In this document: piece after piece, positions 59,657-64,000 of the stretch | Layout: each line of letters opens with the position of its first letter | Position numbering within the stretch: the stretch's first letter is position 1 | Assembly (NCBI GenBank): GCA_017473115.1 | Contig: JAFUNC010000007.1 | Location: 80,231 to 144,230, forward strand | Direction: 5' to 3' | DNA length: 64,000 bases | Source: Lachnospiraceae bacterium | Lineage (GTDB): Bacteria > Bacillota > Clostridia > Lachnospirales > Lachnospiraceae | Notes under the pieces: generated by a model | What the model was told of the DNA's origin: nothing | Database searches by the model: none | What the model saw: only the letters and a program-made list of their open reading frames with translations | Program-made: the position numbers and the translations under genes

Positions 59657-59902
59657 ATGCGGGAATATAGTGATGAACAGCAGAAATTATTCAAAGTCGT
59701 ATGTAACGGCTGTGGTAAAAATATGGAAGTAGAGAACGGTATTTTAATGGAAGGATGTTTTCGGGCGGACTGGATGTTCGGATATTTTTCCAAGAAAGAC
59801 CGTGAAAAGCACGATTTTGATTTGTGCGAAGAATGTTATGAAAGAATAACAAAGGAGTTTGCGGTGCCGCCTACGGTAACGGTGGTAACGGAACTTTTAT
59901 AA
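59657..59902 (+). CDS. Small zinc-binding protein with two Cys pairs
   Basis: The 81-residue protein contains CNGCGKN near residue 16 and CEEC near 59, which together could bind one zinc ion; between them FRADWMFGYFSKKDREKHDF forms the central segment. The ATG at 59657 has GGAGGAG 5 bases upstream; an in-frame start at 59609 has none. It lies between rimI and rnz. No known function; similar small ribbon proteins occur in Lachnospiraceae. Confidence 0.72.
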   Translation: MREYSDEQQKLFKVVCNGCGKNMEVENGILMEGCFRADWMFGYFSKKDREKHDFDLCEECYERITKEFAVPPTVTVVTELL

Positions 59903-59923
59903 AAGAAACAACGAAGGTGAACT

Positions 59924-60832
59924 ATGTTAGATGTATGTCTTTTGGGAACCGGCGGAATGATGCCCCTGCCGTACAGGTGGCTCACTTCCTTAATGGTTCG
60001 TTATAACGGTAAGAGCATATTGATTGATTGCGGTGAAGGAACCCAGATTGCAATGAAAGAAAAAGGGTGGAGCCCGAAACCCATTGATGTAATTTGCTTT
60101 ACGCATTATCATGCGGACCATATCAGCGGTCTGCCGGGGATGTTTCTTACCATGGGCAATGCAGAGCGGACGGAACCTTTGCTTTTAATCGGTCCGAAGG
60201 GCTTGGAGAGAGTGGTGACGGCACTTCGTACCATTGCGCCGGAGTTGCCTTTTGAAATTAAATTTATGGAATTGACATCACCGCAGCAGTCCATTGACTT
60301 GGGCGGTATTCGCTTGAATGCCTTTAAGGTGAATCACAACATTACCTGCTACGGATATAGTTTGGAAGTAGACAGAGCCGGTATGTTTGATGTGGAACGG
60401 GCCAGGGCACAGGAAATTCCGCAAAAATTCTGGAACCGCCTGCAAAAAGGTGAAGTGATTGAAGCAGAAGGTGTGACATATACTCCGGATATGGTGCTTG
60501 GGGCACCGCGTAAAGGATTAAAGGTTACCTATACTACAGACACAAGACCTTGCGACAGTATTGTCGAAAATGCTAAGGATTCGGATCTTTTTATCTGTGA
60601 GGGTATGTACGGCGAGGAAGAAAAGGTGGCGAAAGCCAAAGAATACAAGCATATGACATTTTATGAGGCGGCAGAACTGGCAAAGCGCAGCAATGTGACA
60701 GAGATGTGGTTGACACACTACAGTCCGTCATTGGTCCGCCCGGAAGATTATATGAAGAAAGTACGCAAGATTTTTCCCAATGCCCATGCGGGTAAGGATG
60801 GTAAAAGTGTGGATTTGATGTTTGAAGATTAA
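59924..60832 (+). CDS. rnz: Ribonuclease Z
   Basis: A metallo-beta-lactamase fold nuclease of 302 residues: CFTHYHADHISGLPG carries the HxHxDH zinc motif near residue 65, then KVNHNITCYGY, TTDTRPC with the bridging aspartate, and the final histidine in LTHYSPSLV. It trims 3' ends of tRNA precursors. Both tRNA-Ser genes in the window lack an encoded CCA end, which fits a need for RNase Z. An AAGGTG site precedes ATG. Confidence 0.92.
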   Translation: MLDVCLLGTGGMMPLPYRWLTSLMVRYNGKSILIDCGEGTQIAMKEKGWSPKPIDVICFTHYHADHISGLPGMFLTMGNAERTEPLLLIGPKGLERVVTALRTIAPELPFEIKFMELTSPQQSIDLGGIRLNAFKVNHNITCYGYSLEVDRAGMFDVERARAQEIPQKFWNRLQKGEVIEAEGVTYTPDMVLGAPRKGLKVTYTTDTRPCDSIVENAKDSDLFICEGMYGEEEKVAKAKEYKHMTFYEAAELAKRSNVTEMWLTHYSPSLVRPEDYMKKVRKIFPNAHAGKDGKSVDLMFED

Positions 60833-60860
60833 GAGAAATTGAAGGGAAGGAGGGATAAAT

Positions 60861-61478
60861 GTGACAAACGGACGTAAGATTATTATTATCTTGATAGTAG
60901 TGTTGGGCATTTCTGCTGTTTTGGGTATGTTTATTTATATTAACAATAAGCCGCAGACGGAACAGGCGGAAGAGGATGTTGTAATATCTAATGTGGATAA
61001 TGTGGTTTTGCGTAATCTTGAAATGAATTATCCCCCTACTCCCAAAGAAGTTTTAAAATATTACAGTGAGATTACCATTTGTTTTTATGAAGAGAATTTA
61101 AGCGAAGAGGATTTGGTAAGACTGGCGCAGACTGCGAGAAAGTTGTATGATGAGGAATTGTGCGCCGGCATAACAGAGGAAGAATATATTGACAGTCTAA
61201 GAGATGATATTCTTGAATTTAATTCTTTGGGTGTGGTTGTTTCCGGATATACGGTATCTGCAAGTACGGACGTAGAAGAGTTTGTGGTGGATGGTCGTGA
61301 ATGTGCACGTTTGTATGCCACATATCGTTTGCGTCAGGGTACGGAATATATTTATTCCAATGAAGTCTTCATTATGCGTAAAGACGAGAACGGACATTGG
61401 AAAATTCTCGGTTGGGAACTGTTAGAGGAAGAGGAAGTGGAATCTTTACAGGAAACCGTGGAATCATCTGAATCATAA
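60861..61478 (+). CDS. Membrane-anchored protein of unknown function
   Basis: The 205-residue protein starts with GTG at 60861, 8 bases after GGAGGG; the overlapping ATG at 60859 is in a stop frame. One N-terminal membrane helix (about 6-27) is followed by an extracellular acidic domain with a PPTPKEVLKYYSEITICFYE helix and a two-layer beta part (YTVSASTDVEEFVVDGRE, YATYRLRQGTEYIYSNEVF) resembling NTF2-like or DUF6715-type proteins. A named family is not certain. It lies between rnz and tsaD on the same strand. Confidence 0.6.
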   Translation: MTNGRKIIIILIVVLGISAVLGMFIYINNKPQTEQAEEDVVISNVDNVVLRNLEMNYPPTPKEVLKYYSEITICFYEENLSEEDLVRLAQTARKLYDEELCAGITEEEYIDSLRDDILEFNSLGVVVSGYTVSASTDVEEFVVDGRECARLYATYRLRQGTEYIYSNEVFIMRKDENGHWKILGWELLEEEEVESLQETVESSES

Positions 61479-61508
61479 ACGTATTTTATAAAAGGTTAAA
61501 AGATAAAA

Positions 61509-62534
61509 ATGGACAAAGATGTTTTAATATTGGCAATTGAAAGTTCCTGTGATGAAACTGCGGCTGCCGTGGTAAAAAACGGCAGGGAAGTTTTATCCAA
61601 TGTAATTTTTTCACAAATTGATTTACATACGGTATATGGAGGTGTGGTGCCGGAGATTGCATCACGTAAACACATCGACAAGATTAATCAGGTAATTGAA
61701 GAAGCGTTGCAAAAAGCAGGCGTTACTTTAGAAGAACTTTCTGCGATTGCGGTAACTTACGGCCCCGGTTTGGTAGGGGCTCTTTTGGTGGGCGTATCTG
61801 CGGCGAAAGCGATTGCTTTTGCTACGGGCTTGCCTTTGATTGGCGTACATCATATAGAAGGTCATATTTCAGCAAATTATATTGCTAATCCTACCTTGGA
61901 ACCACCTTTTGTTTGTCTTGTGGTTTCGGGCGGTCACACTCATTTGGTATCGGTTAAAGATTACGGCGAATATGAAATTTTGGGACGAACCAGAGACGAT
62001 GCGGCCGGTGAGGCGTTTGATAAGGTTGCGCGTGCCATTGGTCTGGGGTATCCCGGAGGACCTAAAATAGATAAAATATCCAAAGAAGGCAATCCGGAAG
62101 CCATTCGTTTTCCCAGGGCCAAAGTGGGGGACGGCGAATATGATTTCAGTTTTAGCGGATTGAAATCGGCAGTGTTGAATTATTTAAACGGTTGTCAGAT
62201 GAAAGGCGAGGAAGTGATTTCGGCAGATGTTGCGGCCTCCTTCCAACAAGCGGTTATAGATGTTTTGGTGGGGCATTCCATGGATGCTATTGAAAAATAC
62301 AATTTGGATAAGTTTGCAATTGCCGGAGGTGTGGCGTCCAACGGTTCGTTGCGTGCGGCCTTTGAAGAGGCTTGTGCGAAGAAGAACGTTGCATTCTTTT
62401 TACCGCCTCCTGTTTTATGTACCGATAATGCGGCAATGATTGGCGCGGCCGCCTATTATGAGTATATCAAAGGCGTTCGCCACGGTTATGATTTAAATGC
62501 GGTGCCGAATTTGAAGTTAGGCGAGAGATTATAA
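61509..62534 (+). CDS. tsaD: tRNA t6A transferase TsaD
   Basis: The 341-residue ASKHA protein begins [19 protein letters not shown], has the metal-binding HHIEGH near residue 115, VSGGHTHLV, and the C-terminal FALAGGV-like [15 protein letters not shown] and [13 protein letters not shown] motifs. It transfers threonylcarbamoyl to tRNA A37 together with TsaB and TsaE encoded 3 kb upstream. A terminator hairpin follows. Confidence 0.95.
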   Translation: MDKDVLILAIESSCDETAAAVVKNGREVLSNVIFSQIDLHTVYGGVVPEIASRKHIDKINQVIEEALQKAGVTLEELSAIAVTYGPGLVGALLVGVSAAKAIAFATGLPLIGVHHIEGHISANYIANPTLEPPFVCLVVSGGHTHLVSVKDYGEYEILGRTRDDAAGEAFDKVARAIGLGYPGGPKIDKISKEGNPEAIRFPRAKVGDGEYDFSFSGLKSAVLNYLNGCQMKGEEVISADVAASFQQAVIDVLVGHSMDAIEKYNLDKFAIAGGVASNGSLRAAFEEACAKKNVAFFLPPPVLCTDNAAMIGAAAYYEYIKGVRHGYDLNAVPNLKLGERL

Positions 62535-62550
62535 TGATTAAAATGTTTGC

Positions 62551-62586
62551 AAAAAGCATGTTTGGTGTGAGACCGACATGCTTTTA
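62551..62586 (+). terminator. Terminator between tsaD and ispD
   Basis: AAAAGCATGT (62552-62561) pairs with ACATGCTTTT (62576-62585) around a 14-base loop. Confidence 0.7.
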
Positions 62587-62612
62587 TATCCCTTATGAAA
62601 GGAAGTTCTGGT

Positions 62613-63311
62613 ATGGGTAAAAAAGTGGCAATTGTGTTGGCGGCAGGCCGAGGTAAACGAATGCAGTCCGATGTAGCAAAGCAGTATTTATTAATCAAAG
62701 GAAAACCGGTATTATATTATTCTTTAAAAGCATTTGAAGACAGCGTGGTGGATGAAATTATTCTGGTAACTGCAGAAGGCGAAATAACATATTGTAAAGA
62801 AGAAATTGTAGAGAAGTATCATTTCAATAAAGTAAGTCGGATTGTGGCCGGTGGCAAAGAGCGTTATCATTCGGTACATAATGGTTTAAAAGCGTGTGCA
62901 GATGCAGAAATCGTATTGATTCATGACGGCGCAAGACCTTTTGTAAATGATGAAATGATTGCACGTAATATTGCTATGGTTAAAGAATACGGTGCCTGCG
63001 TTACCGGTATGCCTGTAAAAGACACCATCAAAATTGCCGACGATGCCGGTTATGTACAAGAGACACCCAGACGTGATTTGATTTGGGCGGTTCAAACACC
63101 GCAGACTTTTCAATATCAATGCATTAAGGATGCCTATGATACGTTTCTGAATAATGAAGAAGAGAATTGCAGGCAGTATAGTGTAACCGACGACGCCATG
63201 GTAGCAGAGATTTTCGGCGGTTTCAAAGTAAAACTGGTGGAAGGCAGTTATAATAATGTAAAAATCACAACGCCGGAAGATATGGCGTTGGCGGAAACAA
63301 TTTTAGAGTAA
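62613..63311 (+). CDS. ispD: 2-C-methyl-D-erythritol 4-phosphate cytidylyltransferase
   Basis: IspD joins CTP and MEP in the non-mevalonate isoprenoid pathway. The 232-residue protein has the nucleotide loop VLAAGRGKRMQSDVAKQYL, RYHSVHNGLKA, HDGARPFV and PRRDLIWAVQTPQTF, all diagnostic. The ATG at 62613 follows AAAGGAAG by 7 bases; an in-frame ATG at 62595 lies before that site. No ispF or other MEP gene is adjacent. Confidence 0.93.
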   Translation: MGKKVAIVLAAGRGKRMQSDVAKQYLLIKGKPVLYYSLKAFEDSVVDEIILVTAEGEITYCKEEIVEKYHFNKVSRIVAGGKERYHSVHNGLKACADAEIVLIHDGARPFVNDEMIARNIAMVKEYGACVTGMPVKDTIKIADDAGYVQETPRRDLIWAVQTPQTFQYQCIKDAYDTFLNNEEENCRQYSVTDDAMVAEIFGGFKVKLVEGSYNNVKITTPEDMALAETILE

Positions 63312-63467
63312 GGATGTATATCTTCCGAAGAGATTGGGCATATTTGTAAGCGGAATGGCAAAAACTGTAAACCGGATTATAAAATAATATGAATATAAGA
63401 AATATGAAGTATAAAAAGTTCTTCTAAACATATGAAAATATTTTTTATAAAAAAATAAAAAAAGCAG

Positions 63468-63496
63468 TTGACATCCCAAATTATATTTGCTAGAAT
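63468..63496 (+). promoter_or_regulatory. Promoter of the tRNA-Ser genes
   Basis: TTGACA (63468-63473), 17 bases and TAGAAT (63491-63496), with a hairpin GCGCTG/CAGCGC (63504-63523) between it and the first tRNA. Confidence 0.72.
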
Positions 63497-63527
63497 ACAT
63501 TTTGCGCTGACAAAAAACAGCGCGCAT

Positions 63528-63613
63528 GGAGAGGTATCGAAGTGGTCATAACGAGGCGGTCTTGAAAACCGTTTGTCCGCAAGGGCACGTGGGTTCGAAT
63601 CCCACCCTCTCCG
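63528..63613 (+). tRNA. tRNA-Ser(UGA)
   Basis: The acceptor stem GGAGAGG pairs with CCTCTCC, the anticodon loop CTTGAAA gives UGA, the variable arm is long as in serine tRNAs, and GGTTCGAATCCC is the T arm. Discriminator G; CCA is not encoded. Confidence 0.96.
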
Positions 63614-63660
63614 TTTGCACCTCGCAGTCAAAAAGTTAATGATTATGATTTAGCTTATTT

Positions 63661-63749
63661 GGAGAAGTACCCAAGAGGCTGAAGGGGCTCCCCTGGAAAG
63701 GGAGTAGGTCGTTAATAGCGGCGCGAGGGTTCAAATCCCTCCTTCTCCG
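63661..63749 (+). tRNA. tRNA-Ser(GGA)
   Basis: GGAGAAG pairs with CTTCTCC, the anticodon stem CTCCC/GGGAG encloses CTGGAAA with anticodon GGA, a long variable arm follows, and GGTTCAAATCCC is the T arm. Discriminator G; CCA not encoded. It is 47 bases after the first tRNA-Ser. Confidence 0.96.
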
Positions 63750-64000
63750 TTAACATCGTAAGATGTTGCGGTCATGGAAATTGAACATGGCAAAGAACCT
63801 TGACAAATAAACAGCAATCCAACCCTGAAAGTTCTAAAAACACTTTAAAGTGTGAGAGAAATTCAGAGAAAGAAACCTAAACAAAGTAAAACGGAAAAAT
63901 TAGCTAGATGTTGATTTTGAACGGATGAACTTAAACAAATGAAACGCGTACTACGTACGCTACCACATTTTCGCAGAGTGCAAGCACTCTTGCTCATGTG
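63750..64000 (+). other. Possible leader of an rRNA operon at the window edge
   Basis: No reading frame of note. AAGAACCTTGACAAATAAAC (63791-63810) resembles the boxA-type antitermination leader found before 16S and 23S genes of clostridia. Palindromes follow: ACACTTTAAAGTGT, GCGTAC/GTACGC, and AGAGTG-CAAG-CACTCT (63975-63990). The sequence stops before any rRNA core, so the call rests on resemblance. Confidence 0.4.

Noticed and set aside
1-64000. Prophage, insertion sequence or integrative element
   Set aside because: No transposase, integrase, terminase or structural phage gene was recognised on either strand.

Overview
The window reads as chromosomal DNA of a low-GC Gram-positive Clostridium-class bacterium, most likely Lachnospiraceae (inference). 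Supporting signs are strong AGGAGG-type ribosome sites, sigma-A promoters, an RF2 gene with its frameshift, an FMN riboswitch in front of an ECF riboflavin carrier, Lgt plus lipoboxes, TTTGTCGAA (Spo0A-like) sites and no outer-membrane genes. I see no prophage, IS transposase or CRISPR array. Most of the window is housekeeping DNA with a few accessory islands.

Layout. 1-2.6 kb: a GNAT-like protein translationally close to an acyl-CoA ligase. 2.6-10.1 kb: a co-directional set made of a degenerate-Nudix/winged-helix (NrtR-like) regulator, a DHH phosphoesterase and two tandem TIR-TM-beta-propeller paralogues. 10.1-15.1 kb: hexuronate catabolism (KDPG aldolase with an extra VOC-like domain, uronate isomerase, LacI-type repressor, divergent KDG kinase), with a 16-bp operator just downstream of the -10 box of each divergent promoter. 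15.2-19.2 kb: a sugar-sensor-like diguanylate cyclase, Lgt, and a protein with three copies of a PNPGEGG repeat plus a DUF4397-like domain. 19.2-22.7 kb: a zinc ABC importer with a Fur/Zur-type repressor and operator. 22.7-29.3 kb: cardiolipin synthase, a zinc-ribbon Ser/Thr kinase-like protein paired with a PPP phosphatase, an SDR and thioredoxin reductase. 29.4-32.1 kb: an SH3/NlpC cell-wall hydrolase and the hibernation factor Hpf, separated by a 549-bp region holding DnaA-box-like and Spo0A-box-like sites.

32.2-37.5 kb: zinc-ribbon membrane proteins and an SPFH protein with a premature in-frame TAG, then a small lipoprotein gene flanked by two related, highly structured palindromic elements. 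37.5-44 kb: DegV, an NrnA-like DHH enzyme, SecA and RF2. 44-52 kb: small membrane proteins, Tex, a GH25 muramidase, an acyltransferase and riboswitch-controlled RibU. 52-57.3 kb: a MacAB-like ABC efflux operon. 57.3-63.3 kb: tsaE-tsaB-rimI, RNase Z, tsaD and ispD. 63.5-64 kb: two tRNA-Ser genes and what may be the leader of an rRNA operon running off the edge.

The two most promising unexplained items are (1) the pair of structured elements at 36245-36440 and 37377-37527, which share motif order and differ compensatorily in their stems, and (2) the NrtR-like/DHH/TIR/TIR set, whose parts all connect to NAD or ADP-ribose or nucleotide chemistry. No similarity search or folding program was run; all family calls come from reading motifs.
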